Positions 52,221 to 62,501 of a DNA stretch of 64,000 bases are shown here, in pieces. Both the position numbers and the translations under genes were made by a program. How positions within the stretch are numbered: the first letter of the stretch is position 1; each line of letters begins with the position of its first letter. The stretch is from Rhodospira trueperi (GTDB lineage: Bacteria > Pseudomonadota > Alphaproteobacteria > Rhodospirillales > Rhodospirillaceae). The notes below the pieces were generated by a model. It did not search any database and was not told the DNA's origin. It saw nothing but the letters and a program-made list of their open reading frames with translations. The stretch covers positions 62,001 through 126,000 of the forward strand of contig NZ_FNAP01000003.1 of assembly GCF_900101965.1 (NCBI RefSeq), written 5' to 3'.

Positions 52221-52411
52221 AAAACTGCTTCCAGTTTGTGGAGATGCAGCGAACGCTCCTGGCGCGCCGAATTCCGTTCATGAGACGGAAATGGCTGACA
52301 GACGGCCCTAGGCGGGGCGTTCGTGGTGCGGCGATGGTTCCGCGTCGCGGAGCCATGTCGAGGACAATCCGGGTCGGATTGAGGATCAATCCTTGCTGAG
52401 GGGATGACGTA

Positions 52412-52615
52412 ATGGCTGAAAAACCTGCTTCCGCAAAACCGGCTCCGGCCGTGTCGTACGAGAAACTGAACCGGACCGGCCTGACCGACGATGAGGCCAA
52501 GGCATTCCACGCGATGTTCCAGCGTGGCGGCCAGATCTTCTTCGCGATCTGCCTGCTGGCGCACTTCCTGCTGTGGTCCTGGATGCCCTGGTATCCTGGC
52601 CCGACCGCCGGCTGA
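52412..52615 (+). CDS. pucB: LH2-type light-harvesting beta polypeptide
   Basis: A 67-residue antenna beta chain. GLTDDEAKAFHAMFQRGGQI is the beta signature, with His33 and the pigment ligand His51 in LLAHFLLWSWMPW. An Ala/Pro-rich leader of about 15 residues precedes it. GAGGGG lies about 9 nt before the ATG. It is paired with pucA 72 bp downstream, away from pufBA. No pucC-like gene follows; lhaA and bch2 paralogues are in the main cluster. Confidence 0.9.
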   Translation: MAEKPASAKPAPAVSYEKLNRTGLTDDEAKAFHAMFQRGGQIFFAICLLAHFLLWSWMPWYPGPTAG

Positions 52616-52687
52616 TTGCGCCGGGGCTGTCAGGCCGTGACCGGCCACAGCCGTTGAGACGAAAACACCGGATTCCGGAGACTGCAG

Positions 52688-52885
52688 ATGCTTCCGAATT
52701 GCCTGAAAAAAGACGAGAAGATCGAGGTGCCCAACTTCTTCAATGAAGACTGGCGCTTCTGGCAGATCGTGAAGCCGATTGAAGGCCTCACCGTGACCTT
52801 CGTCGGCCTGACCGTGCTGGGCATCGTCCTGCACCTCGCCATCCTGTTCGGCAGCGAGCGTTACGCCACCGCCTGGATGGGTTGA
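52688..52885 (+). CDS. pucA: LH2-type light-harvesting alpha polypeptide
   Basis: A 65-residue antenna alpha chain with one membrane helix (LTVTFVGLTVLGIVLHLAIL) and the pigment ligand His49. The N-terminus (MLPNCLKKDEKIEVPNFFNE) is about 15 residues longer than in common LH2 alpha chains. At ligand +13, where LH2 normally has a tyrosine that hydrogen-bonds B850 bacteriochlorophyll, this protein has Ala62; Trp63 at +14 is kept. GGAG lies 8 nt before the ATG. The call as LH2 rather than a second LH1 rests on overall resemblance. Confidence 0.87.
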   Translation: MLPNCLKKDEKIEVPNFFNEDWRFWQIVKPIEGLTVTFVGLTVLGIVLHLAILFGSERYATAWMG

Positions 52886-52893
52886 TGACGACT

Positions 52894-52935
52894 CGACCCG
52901 GCGCGCGGGGAGGCTGACCCCGCCGCGCCCGGTCG
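52894..52935 (+). terminator. Hairpin after pucA
   Basis: CGACCCGGCGCGCGGGG pairs with CCCCGCCGCGCCCGGTCG with one bulge, 8 bp after the pucA stop. It is very GC-rich with no U-run, and likely ends or protects the pucBA mRNA. Confidence 0.6.
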
Positions 52936-52962
52936 ATTCGGAGATACTCCTGTCTGCCTCGA

Positions 52963-53003
52963 CGATACCGCCCGGTGGCGAAACGCCACGTCGGGCGGTG
53001 TCG
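52963..53003. terminator. Strong hairpin between pucA and comEC
   Basis: The arms ACCGCCCG...TGGCG and CGCCA...CGGGCGGT pair around an AAA loop, with CGA/TCG extending the stem. It lies 31 bp beyond the comEC stop, between convergent genes, and can serve comEC on the minus strand. Confidence 0.6.
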
Positions 53004-53034
53004 CGTTTCTGGGACCGCGTTTGTGGAGACGCAT

Positions 53035-55221
53035 TTACGGGGACTCGTCTGGAGCGGACGCCCCGGCGCCCGACCACAGCCGCCGGCCCTCGCCGGCCGC
53101 CACCGTCTCCACCCGCGCCCGGCCATCCCGCAGCCACAACGCATGCACGCCGCCCTGGAACAGCGCCGCCCGGTCCGCCACCAGGCCGGGACCCTCGCAT
53201 CCCGCCCCCAACGGCAACGGGCTGATGACCACATCGGCCCGCGCGCAGTCCTCCCCCAGCGCCGCCCGATGCCAGGCCAGGGCCACCACGACCCCGCCGG
53301 CCCGCAGCACGCACCCGCGCGGATCACAGCGCAGCCGGCCGTCCGCCGCCGCAGCGCCCGGCGCCGGCCACGACTCGGCGCTCTCGCCCCCCAGGCGCGC
53401 CACCCAGACGGCGCGGGCGAACCCGTCCGCCCGCCCGGGGGAGAGAATCAGGCCGCCGTCCGCGCCCCGGACCGCCAGCACGCGACCGTCGTCATTGATG
53501 ACCAGGTCCGGCAGCGGCTGCGTCCAAGGACTGGCCAGCCCGGCGACCAGCCCCGCGACTCCCACAAGCCGCCACGGCCGCCGCCACAGGCACAGCCACA
53601 ACCCGCCGCCGGCGACCGCCACCAGCCCCCACGCCGGCATCGCCGGCACCCAGCGGCTCGCCCCGTCCCAGCCGGCCACCCAGGCGGCAGACCTCGCCAC
53701 CGCGTCAAGTCCCCAGCCCAGCGGCGCCAGCGCCATTCCCTCCAGCCCCAGCGGCAGCAGCAGCAGACTCGCCAGCAGCCACGGCATGACCCACAGCCCC
53801 ATCACCGGCACCGCCAGCATGTTGGCCGCCAGCCCGAAAACGGCCACGCGGTTGAAGTGAAAGGCGGCGAAGGGCATCGTCGCCGCGCCGGCCACCAGAC
53901 TCGTCAGCAGCACGCCCGCCAGATACAGCAGCACCACGCGCCCCAGGCGATCCGGCCACGCCCCGTCGGATCGCCGCCGGGTGGCAAGTCGCGGCGCCGC
54001 CAGTTCCCAGGTGGCTACCAGGGCCAGCACGGCCGCGAAGGACATCTGGAACGACGGGCCCAGCAGGGCCTGAGGCTGCGCCAACAGCACGGCCACGGCG
54101 GCCCAGGCCACCAGCCGGGGCGAGATCGCCACCCGATTCACGAGCACCGCGACCAGCACGAGTCCGGTCATGAGAAAGGCCCGCTGGGTGGGCACCGTGG
54201 CCCCGGCCAGCATCAGATAGACGGCGGTCCCCGCCAGGGCGAGCAGGGCGCACGGCTTTTTCAGATCCCAGCGCGCCGCCAGCGCCGGCACCCCGGCCAG
54301 CACCGCCCGCCCGCCGACGAACAGCAGGCCGGCGATCATCGACATGTGCAGGCCCGAGATCGCCAGCAGGTGGGCCAGCCCGGCGATGCGGAAATTCTCC
54401 AGAACGGTCTCGGGCACGCCGCCCCGCTCGCCCGTGGCCAGCGCGGCGGCGAGCGCCCCGGTCTCGCCCGGCAGCCCGGATCGCAGCCGCGCCGCCACCT
54501 CCAGACGCACCCGCTCGCGCACGGCGGCCAGTCGCTGGAGCCATGTCAGCGCCGGGGCGAGGGCGACCGGTGCCCAATCGCCGACCGCGAAGCCGACCCC
54601 GCCCAGACGCTCGAACCAGGCTCGGCGCGGAAAGGAATAAGCCCCAGGCGCCGACGGACGCGGCGGCGGCGACAGGATGGCGCGGGTCCGAATCCACGCC
54701 CCCGGCGTGGGCGGCGGGCCGCGCGTCTGGGTCACGCGCACCCGGGCCGGGGTCCTGTCGGGGGGCAGGCCGGCCAGCGACACGTCGGCCAGGGTGACGC
54801 GGTGGCCGTGCGGACGGGACTCGACCAACACGACCCGCCCGGTGGTCTGGACCGGCCCGAGTCGCTCGGTCAGCACGGGCGCGGCGACACCGTGGGCGCG
54901 CTCCTGGGCGACAACGAAGCCGATAGCCAGCGCCACCAGGGCGGCCAACAGGGCGCTGATCCACACCGCGCGCCGCGCCACCAGCACCAGCAGAAGCACC
55001 CCGCCGGCCAGCACGGCGCCAGTCAGGCGCGGCGGCTCCTCCGGAAGGGCGAAATAGGCGGCGATCCCCGTCCCCAGCGCCACCGGGAGCCACAACGGCC
55101 AGCGCGTCCGCTCCGCCTCCAGCGTGGCGGCGAGCCCCTGCAACGGCGCCGCCCATGCGGGCGCGCCGGTCCATGGCACGGCGACGGCGCGGGACGGCCT
55201 GTGCGGCCGGCGGGGAATCAT
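53035..55221 (-). CDS. comEC: ComEC/Rec2-family DNA uptake channel protein
   Basis: A 728-residue multi-spanning protein of the ComEC/Rec2 family that moves single-stranded DNA across the inner membrane during transformation. The competence core is clear: ETVLENFRIAGLAHLLAISG, then LHMSMIAGLLFVGG, and LLGPSFQMSFAAVLALVATW. An N-terminal DUF4131-like part precedes it. The C-terminal region resembles a reduced metallo-hydrolase domain. The ATG at 55221 is preferred because the upstream ATG at 55266 overlaps a TATACT box likely to be the -10 element. Confidence 0.9.
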   Translation of the reverse strand: MIPRRPHRPSRAVAVPWTGAPAWAAPLQGLAATLEAERTRWPLWLPVALGTGIAAYFALPEEPPRLTGAVLAGGVLLLVLVARRAVWISALLAALVALAIGFVVAQERAHGVAAPVLTERLGPVQTTGRVVLVESRPHGHRVTLADVSLAGLPPDRTPARVRVTQTRGPPPTPGAWIRTRAILSPPPRPSAPGAYSFPRRAWFERLGGVGFAVGDWAPVALAPALTWLQRLAAVRERVRLEVAARLRSGLPGETGALAAALATGERGGVPETVLENFRIAGLAHLLAISGLHMSMIAGLLFVGGRAVLAGVPALAARWDLKKPCALLALAGTAVYLMLAGATVPTQRAFLMTGLVLVAVLVNRVAISPRLVAWAAVAVLLAQPQALLGPSFQMSFAAVLALVATWELAAPRLATRRRSDGAWPDRLGRVVLLYLAGVLLTSLVAGAATMPFAAFHFNRVAVFGLAANMLAVPVMGLWVMPWLLASLLLLPLGLEGMALAPLGWGLDAVARSAAWVAGWDGASRWVPAMPAWGLVAVAGGGLWLCLWRRPWRLVGVAGLVAGLASPWTQPLPDLVINDDGRVLAVRGADGGLILSPGRADGFARAVWVARLGGESAESWPAPGAAAADGRLRCDPRGCVLRAGGVVVALAWHRAALGEDCARADVVISPLPLGAGCEGPGLVADRAALFQGGVHALWLRDGRARVETVAAGEGRRLWSGAGASAPDESP

Positions 55222-55379
55222 GGGCGCGCGCCCTTTTGTCGCGAAACACGGGCGACAGTATAGCATGACGGATCAGGGGGGCGAGACCTGCGGTCCTCAT
55301 CGTGCTGGAGGGAGGACGCGCGGCGCCGCGCGGCACCAGTAAATAAATTCGGGTGTATTAGAAGTCGTTTTCACATTAA

Positions 55380-55417
55380 TAAAAAAGCGAATTGCTGACC
55401 AAACCAATGGCCAGCAA
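55380..55417 (-). terminator. Intrinsic terminator after cspA
   Basis: On the minus strand TTGCTGGCCA and TGGTCAGCAA form a 10-bp stem (one G-U pair) with a 6-base loop, followed within a few bases by TTTTTT. This is the clearest Rho-independent terminator in the window. Confidence 0.8.
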
Positions 55418-55457
55418 CTCCTATCAACGAGCTCTGCTCAGAACCGCAGGCTTTTCA

Positions 55458-55667
55458 TCAGCCAAGCTTGAGATTGACCGCCGAGGATTTGCCTCGCCGA
55501 CTATCAACCTCGACATCGTAGCTAACGACCTGACCATCGGCCAAACCATCGAGCCCCGCACGCTCAAGGGCGCTGATATGCACGAACACATCGGGGCCTC
55601 CCCCATCCGGGGCAATGAAACCGTAACCTTTGGCGCTGTTAAACCATTTGACCGAACCGGTATCCAT
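55458..55667 (-). CDS. Cold-shock protein, CspA family
   Basis: A 69-residue single cold-shock domain. [20 protein letters not shown] holds RNP1 (KGYGFI, 13-18), and VFVHIS (27-32) is RNP2. It binds single-stranded RNA/DNA and melts secondary structure. AAGGAG lies 8 nt before the ATG. It lies 96 bp downstream of a DEAD-box helicase on the same strand and has its own terminator. Confidence 0.95.
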   Translation of the reverse strand: MDTGSVKWFNSAKGYGFIAPDGGGPDVFVHISALERAGLDGLADGQVVSYDVEVDSRRGKSSAVNLKLG

Positions 55668-55763
55668 GTCGGTCTCTCCTTCTTGCTGTCATAGAAAGTT
55701 TGCTCTGGGGGTTTCCCGGAGGCGGGGTGGCGCCCGCACGCGTCATCCTGCCGCGGCAGGCGT

Positions 55764-57029
55764 TCAGCGGGCGACCCCTGCGACCGCCGGACCGGATGTC
55801 CGCCGGCGTTTTCGCCGTCTTGGGCCGGATGGCCCGGGGCTGTCGGAGCGGTGTCCCCGCACCGATGGCGGTGACGGAGAGGCCGGGGACGGACGGACAT
55901 CATGCCCATGGCCCCCGGGATCATTGATTGACGACCCGATCAGGCGTTCGATGTCCCGCAACAGGCCCTGTTCCGTGGGATCGCACAGCGAAATCGCGGT
56001 TCCAGACTTGCCCGCTCGCGCGGTGCGGCCGATGCGGTGCACATAGGCCTCCGGCACGTTGGGCAGGTCGAAGTTGATCACGTGGGAGACATCGGGGACA
56101 TCGATGCCCCGCGCCGCGATGTCGGTCGCCACGAGAATGGCCACCTGCCCGCCCCGGAATTCAGCCAAGGCCTTGGTTCGCTGGGGCTGGCTCCTGTTGC
56201 CGTGAATGGCCATGGCCGACAGGCCAGCCTGTTCCAGATGCCGGGTCACCCGGTCGGCGCCCCGCTTCGTTCGGGTGAACACGATCGTCCGCCCGACCTG
56301 ATGGCGGCCAAGAACATCCACGAGCACATCCCGCTTGCTCACGGCCGCGACGTGCATCACGGACTGGTCAATGGTTTCGATGGGCCGCGCCGCCGGAGCG
56401 ACCGACACCTCGGCCGGATCGTTCAGGAACTCGGACGCCAGGATCCGGATGGCTTTCGGCATGGTGGCGGATAGCAGCATCGTCTGCCGACGCTTGGGCA
56501 CCGCCTTCATGATGCGCCGGATGGCCGGCAGGAAGCCAAGGTCGAGCATATGGTCGGCCTCGTCGAGCACCACCGTGCCCGCCCCATCCAGCCGGACGGC
56601 GCCGCTGTCCAGGTGATCAATCAGGCGTCCCGGCGTCGCGACGATGATGTCGACCCCTCGCGCCAGGGCACGCACCTGCGGGCCGGGCTTGGCGCCGCCG
56701 ATGACCACGGTTGAAGTGATGGAGAGGTCGCGGCCATAGGCGCGGATGGTGGCGCTGACCTGCGCCGCCAGTTCCCGGGTCGGCACGAGAATCAGGGCAC
56801 GGCAGCCCCCGGGCGCCGCGCGCGCCGAAGCCCGGGCAAAACGGTCCAGCAGCGGCAGGACAAAGGCCGCCGTCTTGCCGGTTCCGGTTTGCGCAATGCC
56901 AAGAACGTCTCGCCCGGACAGGGCGAGGGGAATGGCGCGCGACTGGATGGGGGTGGGGTGGATGTGGCCTTCGGCTGCAATGGCACGAAGGAGAGGCTCG
57001 GCGAGGCCGAGGTCAGTGAACTGGATCAA
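55764..57029 (-). CDS. DEAD-box RNA helicase (RhlE-like)
   Basis: A DEAD-box helicase of the RhlE group. Motifs: FTDLGLAEPLLRAIAAEGHI with PTPIQSRAIP (Q motif), GIAQTGTGKTAAFVLPLLD (I), ATPGRLIDHL, VVLDEADHMLDLGFLPAIRR (DEAD), LLSATMP (III), VATDIAARGID and HRIGRTARAG (VI). A basic, disordered tail follows. The start is uncertain: a TTG at 57027-57029 begins right at the conserved N-terminus. ATGs at 57209 and 57185 would add about 60 residues whose codon use is unlike the gene body and looks like a 5' leader. The adjacent cspA fits a cold-response pair. Confidence 0.88.
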   Translation of the reverse strand: MIQFTDLGLAEPLLRAIAAEGHIHPTPIQSRAIPLALSGRDVLGIAQTGTGKTAAFVLPLLDRFARASARAAPGGCRALILVPTRELAAQVSATIRAYGRDLSITSTVVIGGAKPGPQVRALARGVDIIVATPGRLIDHLDSGAVRLDGAGTVVLDEADHMLDLGFLPAIRRIMKAVPKRRQTMLLSATMPKAIRILASEFLNDPAEVSVAPAARPIETIDQSVMHVAAVSKRDVLVDVLGRHQVGRTIVFTRTKRGADRVTRHLEQAGLSAMAIHGNRSQPQRTKALAEFRGGQVAILVATDIAARGIDVPDVSHVINFDLPNVPEAYVHRIGRTARAGKSGTAISLCDPTEQGLLRDIERLIGSSINDPGGHGHDVRPSPASPSPPSVRGHRSDSPGPSGPRRRKRRRTSGPAVAGVAR

Positions 57030-57648
57030 TCGGACGCTTTCGTTGGCCAGAACGCGACGGAGGGCCTTGCTTGGCCTTGAGGTGTCGGCCCCTGGCGAAT
57101 GTCTGAGGGCGTCCAATCCGTTGCCACGCCTGGGGGCGGGACCCAACGTCGTGCACCGGCACGACAGCCCCGAACCTGCGGACATTTGGAAAACCGGACG
57201 CTGAGCCATAAGAGAAGAAGCGATGTCGTCGTGACCGCCCCATATCCCTTGACAGCTATTGTTCGGACATAAGCTCACACTCCCCCAAAAAAAGCAAACG
57301 AAATAGCGCGTGGCTCAAAAAGGGGCTGCCCCGATGAAACGCACCGGCGCCTGTCGGACCGCGCCGGCCGGCGTTGATCGCGGCGGCGCGAGGGGTTGAC
57401 TCCACCACTGGTGGAATTCCACCTATTCCCCGGGCACTGGCTTGCGACTGTACACAGCGGCCGGACGGGACTTGCAGCCCGCCCGGCGTGCGTCTTCACG
57501 CCAGCGCGACCGAAGAAGCGCCGTTCAACCCGCCGACCCTGCTGCGCCGCGCGCCGGGGTATGATACACGATCTCCACCATCGGATTTTCCGGGCGCGCC
57601 GCGTCGCGCGCCCCCACCCCTGACATTCCAGACCCACACAGAGGACCC
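57030..57648. other. Divergent region between the DEAD-box helicase and gltX
   Basis: About 620 bp. The left part is probably the 5' leader of the helicase gene or an N-terminal extension. The right part holds the gltX promoter region. A TTGACT box (57397-57402) with a CCACCACTGGTGG dyad beside it is the only notable signal. Confidence 0.45.
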
Positions 57649-59052
57649 ATGACTGTCGTCACCCGGTTCGCACCCTCGCCCACGGGCTTCCTGCACATCG
57701 GCGGCGCCCGCACGGCGCTGTTCAACTGGCTGTACGCCCGCCATCACGGCGGGCGCTTCTTGCTGCGCATTGAGGACACCGACCGCGCCCGCTCCACCCC
57801 GGAGGCGGTGGAGGCCATCTTCGACGGCCTGCGCTGGCTGGGCCTGGACTGGGACGAGGAGCCGGTGTTCCAGTTCAGCCGCGCCGCGCGGCATGCCGAG
57901 GTAGCGAATGCCCTGCTGGCCGAGGGCAAGGCCTACCGCTGCTATGCCACCCAGGAGGAGTTGGCGGCGATGCGCGAGGCGCAAAAGGCCGCCGGCCAGC
58001 CCATGCGCTATGACGGCCGCTGGCGCGACCGCGACCCGGCCGACGCGCCCGAGGGCGTGCCCCCCGTCATCCGCATGAAGGCCCCGCGCGACGGCGAGAC
58101 GGTGATCGAGGATCAGGTGCAGGGCCGGGTGACCGTGGCCAACGACCAGCTTGACGACATGATCCTGCTGCGCTCCGACGGCACGCCGACCTACATGCTC
58201 TCCGTCGTCGTGGACGACCACGACATGGGCATGACCCATGTCATTCGCGGCGACGACCACCTGACCAACGCCTTCCGCCAGTCGCAGCTCTACCGCCTGA
58301 TCGGCTGGGAGCCGCCGGCCTTCGCCCATATCCCGCTGATCCACGGCCCGGACGGCGCCAAGCTGTCCAAGCGCCACGGCGCGCTGGGCACCGAGGCCTA
58401 CCGCGACATGGGGTTCCTGCCGGAGGCCATGCGCAACTACCTGCTGCGGCTGGGCTGGGGTCACGGCGACGACGAGATCATCAGCGACGCCCAGGCCCGC
58501 GACTGGTTCGACCTGGACGGGGTGGGGCGTTCGGCGGCGCGGTTCGACACCGTCAAGCTGACGAGTCTCAATGCCCACTGGCTGCGACAGGCCGCGGATG
58601 CCCGGCTGGTGGACCTGATCGCCGGCCGCCTGGGCCAGCCGGTGGACAAGGAGGGCCGCCAGCGCCTGCTGGCCGGCATGGCGGGCCTGAAGGAACGCGC
58701 CAAAACCGTGGTCGAGTTGGCCGACAGCGCCGCGTTCTATGTGCGGCCCCGGCCGCTGGCGCTGGACGACAAGGCGAAGAAGCAGGTGACCGGCGATGGC
58801 GCCGAAACGCTGGCGCTGCTGCGCGACCGCCTGGGCGCGGTCGAACCCTGGGACCGCGAGGCCCTGGAGGCCGACGCCCGGGCCGTGGCCGAGGACCGGG
58901 GCCTCAAGCTGGGCAAGGTGGCGCAGCCGCTGCGCGCCGCCCTGACCGGCTCCACGGTCTCGCCGCCCATTTTCGAGGTCATGGAGATTATGGGACGGAA
59001 CGAAACCCTGGCCCGCGTGGACGACTGCTTGGGCAACAACGGGGAGGCCTGA
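57649..59052 (+). CDS. gltX: Glutamyl-tRNA synthetase
   Basis: A 467-residue class I aminoacyl-tRNA synthetase. [20 protein letters not shown] contains the HIGH-type motif (16-19), and [11 protein letters not shown] holds KLSKR (about 238-242). [20 protein letters not shown] is also diagnostic. Normal length. Besides protein synthesis, its product Glu-tRNA can feed other pathways, but alphaproteobacteria make 5-aminolevulinate from glycine. It is followed by gltA. Confidence 0.96.
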   Translation: MTVVTRFAPSPTGFLHIGGARTALFNWLYARHHGGRFLLRIEDTDRARSTPEAVEAIFDGLRWLGLDWDEEPVFQFSRAARHAEVANALLAEGKAYRCYATQEELAAMREAQKAAGQPMRYDGRWRDRDPADAPEGVPPVIRMKAPRDGETVIEDQVQGRVTVANDQLDDMILLRSDGTPTYMLSVVVDDHDMGMTHVIRGDDHLTNAFRQSQLYRLIGWEPPAFAHIPLIHGPDGAKLSKRHGALGTEAYRDMGFLPEAMRNYLLRLGWGHGDDEIISDAQARDWFDLDGVGRSAARFDTVKLTSLNAHWLRQAADARLVDLIAGRLGQPVDKEGRQRLLAGMAGLKERAKTVVELADSAAFYVRPRPLALDDKAKKQVTGDGAETLALLRDRLGAVEPWDREALEADARAVAEDRGLKLGKVAQPLRAALTGSTVSPPIFEVMEIMGRNETLARVDDCLGNNGEA

Positions 59053-59248
59053 GACCAGCGCGACAATTCTGAGAAACCTGGGGGATCGCGCCGCCGACGC
59101 TTGAATTCGGCCCACGGGCGGGCAACATGACGACGGGCACGAAACCGCGTTTCGCCGTCGGTTCGGCCCTTGGGGCGTGTTGGCGAGTGGCGGCATCACG
59201 TTGCTTGACGCCGTGGCGGGCCCCATCGATTCGGAAGGACCAGCCGAC

Positions 59249-60544
<1,296 letters not shown>

Positions 60545-60585
60545 GCCGAGTCCCTGGTCTATCGCCACGGGATCCCTACATGATG

Positions 60586-60621
60586 GGGCGGGCAGCCTTT
60601 GGCGGCCCGCCCTTCTTGTTT
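60586..60621 (+). terminator. Intrinsic terminator after gltA
   Basis: GGGCGGGC and GCCCGCCC form a perfect 8-bp stem with an 11-base loop, followed by TTCTTGTTT. It stands between the gltA stop and the bcp start, so bcp probably relies on read-through or a promoter not visible here. Confidence 0.75.
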
Positions 60622-60636
60622 GGAATGGAGACGCCC

Positions 60637-61104
60637 ATGTCCGTCGAGACCGACCAGCCCGCGCCCGACTTCTCCATGCCCACCGACGGTGGCGGCCACG
60701 TGTCGCTGGCCGATCTTAAGGGCAAGACGGTCGTGCTGTACTTCTACCCCAAGGACGACACCTCCGGCTGCACCAAGGAGGCCATCGCGTTCAAGGAGGC
60801 ACTGGCCGACTTCGAGGCGGCCGGCGCGGTCATCGTCGGCGTCTCCAAGGACCCGGTGACCAAGCACGATAAGTTCAAGACCAAGCATGACCTGCCCTTC
60901 ACCCTCGCCTCCGACGCCGACGGCGACGTCTGCGAACGCTACGGCGTGTGGACGGAAAAGAGCATGTACGGCAAGACCTACATGGGCATCGAGCGCACCA
61001 CCGTCCTCATCGACGGCGCCGGCGTGGTGCGCAGGGTCTGGCCCAAGGTGAAGGTCGCCGGCCATGCCGAGGCGGTGCTGGAGGCCGTGCGGGGCCTGGA
61101 CTGA
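60637..61104 (+). CDS. bcp: Peroxiredoxin, Bcp/PrxQ family
   Basis: A 155-residue thiol peroxidase. LYFYPKDDTSGCTKEAIAFK contains the peroxidatic Cys45. The resolving cysteine usually five residues later is replaced by Ile50, so it is probably a 1-Cys-type enzyme needing an external thiol. ERYGVWTEKSMYGKTYMGIE and ERTTVLIDGAGVVRRVW are typical. The ATG at 60637 has GGAG 8 nt upstream; earlier in-frame ATGs overlap the gltA terminator. Confidence 0.93.
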   Translation: MSVETDQPAPDFSMPTDGGGHVSLADLKGKTVVLYFYPKDDTSGCTKEAIAFKEALADFEAAGAVIVGVSKDPVTKHDKFKTKHDLPFTLASDADGDVCERYGVWTEKSMYGKTYMGIERTTVLIDGAGVVRRVWPKVKVAGHAEAVLEAVRGLD

Positions 61105-61204
61105 GGCGCGGGCCCGCCTCGTCCTCGATCATGGCCTATCGTCGCCGCCACACCGCGTTGCGTTAATCTAGAATCACCTAACGTGCCCTAGCCCTTTGCA
61201 ATTG

Positions 61205-61439
61205 AAGCAAATCGTCGTCGCGATCCGGTCCGGATCGCTCGGGATTTGCTCCGGCCATTCTTTTTCCAAGCAAATCGTCGTCGCGATCCGGTCCGGATCG
61301 CTCGGGATTTGCTCCGGCCATTCTTTTTCCAAGCAAATCGTCGTCGCGATCCGGTCCGGATCGCTCGGGATTTGCTCCGGCCATTCTTTTTCCAAGCAAA
61401 TCGTCGTCGCGATCCGGTCCGGATCGCTCGGGATTTGCT
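61205..61439. repeat. Four tandem copies of a palindromic repeat (63-bp period)
   Basis: Four identical 46-bp palindromes begin at 61205, 61268, 61331 and 61394, joined by an identical 17-bp linker (CCGGCCATTCTTTTTCC). Each has outer arms AGCAAATC and GATTTGCT and the perfect central dyad GCGATCCGGTCCGGATCGC. The last copy ends one base before the dctP stop codon. The linkers are identical, so it is not a CRISPR array. Frames through it encode a 21-residue repeat and are not considered genes. Confidence 0.92.
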
Positions 61440-62501
61440 CTAATCCGCCCTCGTCTCCGCCGCTTCGTGGCGGGCGACGGCGGCCTTGGCGGCCTCCAGC
61501 AGGGCCCGAGCGTCGATGCCACGTTCCGTGGCGTCGGTCACCCAGAGGTCCTCGACCGCCTCGAACGTCGCCAGAAAGCGCGCCGTCTCCGCCTCGGACA
61601 CCGTGATCAATTCGTTGCCGTTGGCAGCCGCCATCTCCATGACGCGCGGTTCGACCGCGTCCCAGATCGCACCGGCCTCGCGCGCCAGATCAGGCCCGGT
61701 GTGGGCGTCCAGGATCGCCCGCAGGTCGTCGGGGAGGGCCTCGTAGCGGTCCTTGTTCATCGCCAGCAGGAAGGTGGTGGTGCCGAAGCGGTGTCCGCCC
61801 GCCAGTTCGGTGTGGTGACGGGCGATGTCGATGACCCGCAACGGCAGCGCCACCTCGAAGGGAATGAAGGCCCCGTCCAGCACCCCGCGTGACAGCGCCT
61901 GGGGCACGTCGGGCACCGGCATGCCAACCGGTTCGGCGTTCATGGCCTCGATCATCCAGGTGCCGGTGCGGGACGGCACCCGCAGCTTCAGGCCGGCCGC
62001 GTCCTCCAGCGTCCGCACGGGCGTGTCGACGGTGTGCAGTGCCTGCCCGGAGTGGACATGGACCAGAAGCGGATGCACGTCCTCGAAATCCTGGGCCAGG
62101 AAATCATCCATCAGGTCCTGAATGGCCAGATTGGTGACCACCGCACTGCCGCCGTGGACGCTGGGCAGGTCGAACACCTCGGCATGGGGAAACGCGCCCG
62201 GCGTATAGCCCAGCACGGTCCAGATGATGTCGGCCACGCCGTCGCGCGCCTGTTGGTACAGCTCCGGCGGGGCACCGCCCATGGTCATGGAGGGGAAGAA
62301 CTCGAAGGCGATGCGCCCGCCGGACTCGGCCTCAATCCGCTCGGCCCAGGGCTCCAGGAACGCGGCCTGGTTGGTGGCCTTGGCGCTGAGGAAGTGATGC
62401 ACGGTCAGGGTGACCTCCTGCGCCTTCAGAAGGCCGGGCGCCATCGCCGTGGCGGTGATCAGGGCGGCCGCCGCGACGGTGGCCCTCCAGGATATCGTCA
62501 T
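61440..62501 (-). CDS. TRAP transporter substrate-binding protein, DctP family
   Basis: A 353-residue periplasmic binding protein of the DctP/TAXI-like TRAP class. A Sec signal peptide (MTISWRATVAAAALITATAM, then APGLLKA) precedes the mature part. LTVHHFLSAKATNQAAFLEP, FPSMTMGGAPPELYQQARDG and GLKLRVPSRTGTWMIEAMNA (the arginine that binds the ligand carboxylate) are typical. The ATG at 62499-62501 is preferred over an Arg-rich extension. No dctQ or dctM membrane genes are next to it in the window. Its TAG stop touches the tandem repeat. Confidence 0.9.
   Translation of the reverse strand: MTISWRATVAAAALITATAMAPGLLKAQEVTLTVHHFLSAKATNQAAFLEPWAERIEAESGGRIAFEFFPSMTMGGAPPELYQQARDGVADIIWTVLGYTPGAFPHAEVFDLPSVHGGSAVVTNLAIQDLMDDFLAQDFEDVHPLLVHVHSGQALHTVDTPVRTLEDAAGLKLRVPSRTGTWMIEAMNAEPVGMPVPDVPQALSRGVLDGAFIPFEVALPLRVIDIARHHTELAGGHRFGTTTFLLAMNKDRYEALPDDLRAILDAHTGPDLAREAGAIWDAVEPRVMEMAAANGNELITVSEAETARFLATFEAVEDLWVTDATERGIDARALLEAAKAAVARHEAAETRAD

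Larger units (their letters stand above)
51583..52411. other. Gene-free region upstream of pucB
   Basis: About 830 bp without a convincing gene. Near cckA are two hairpins (51707-51730 and 51749-51777). The right half holds a PpsR-type operator, a TTGACA box and a CCCCCAT/ATGGGGG dyad ahead of pucB, indicating a long puc leader of roughly 190 bases. Confidence 0.65.

Noticed and set aside
61174-61395. 73-residue repetitive protein (21-residue unit) on the minus strand and its plus-strand counterpart
   Set aside because: Arises because the 63-bp repeat period is a multiple of three. There is no ribosome-binding site, and the same peptide appears wherever the palindrome is read.
61205-61439. 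Possible CRISPR array
   Set aside because: The 17-bp segments between repeats are identical, so there are no spacers, and no cas genes are near. It is a tandem palindromic repeat.
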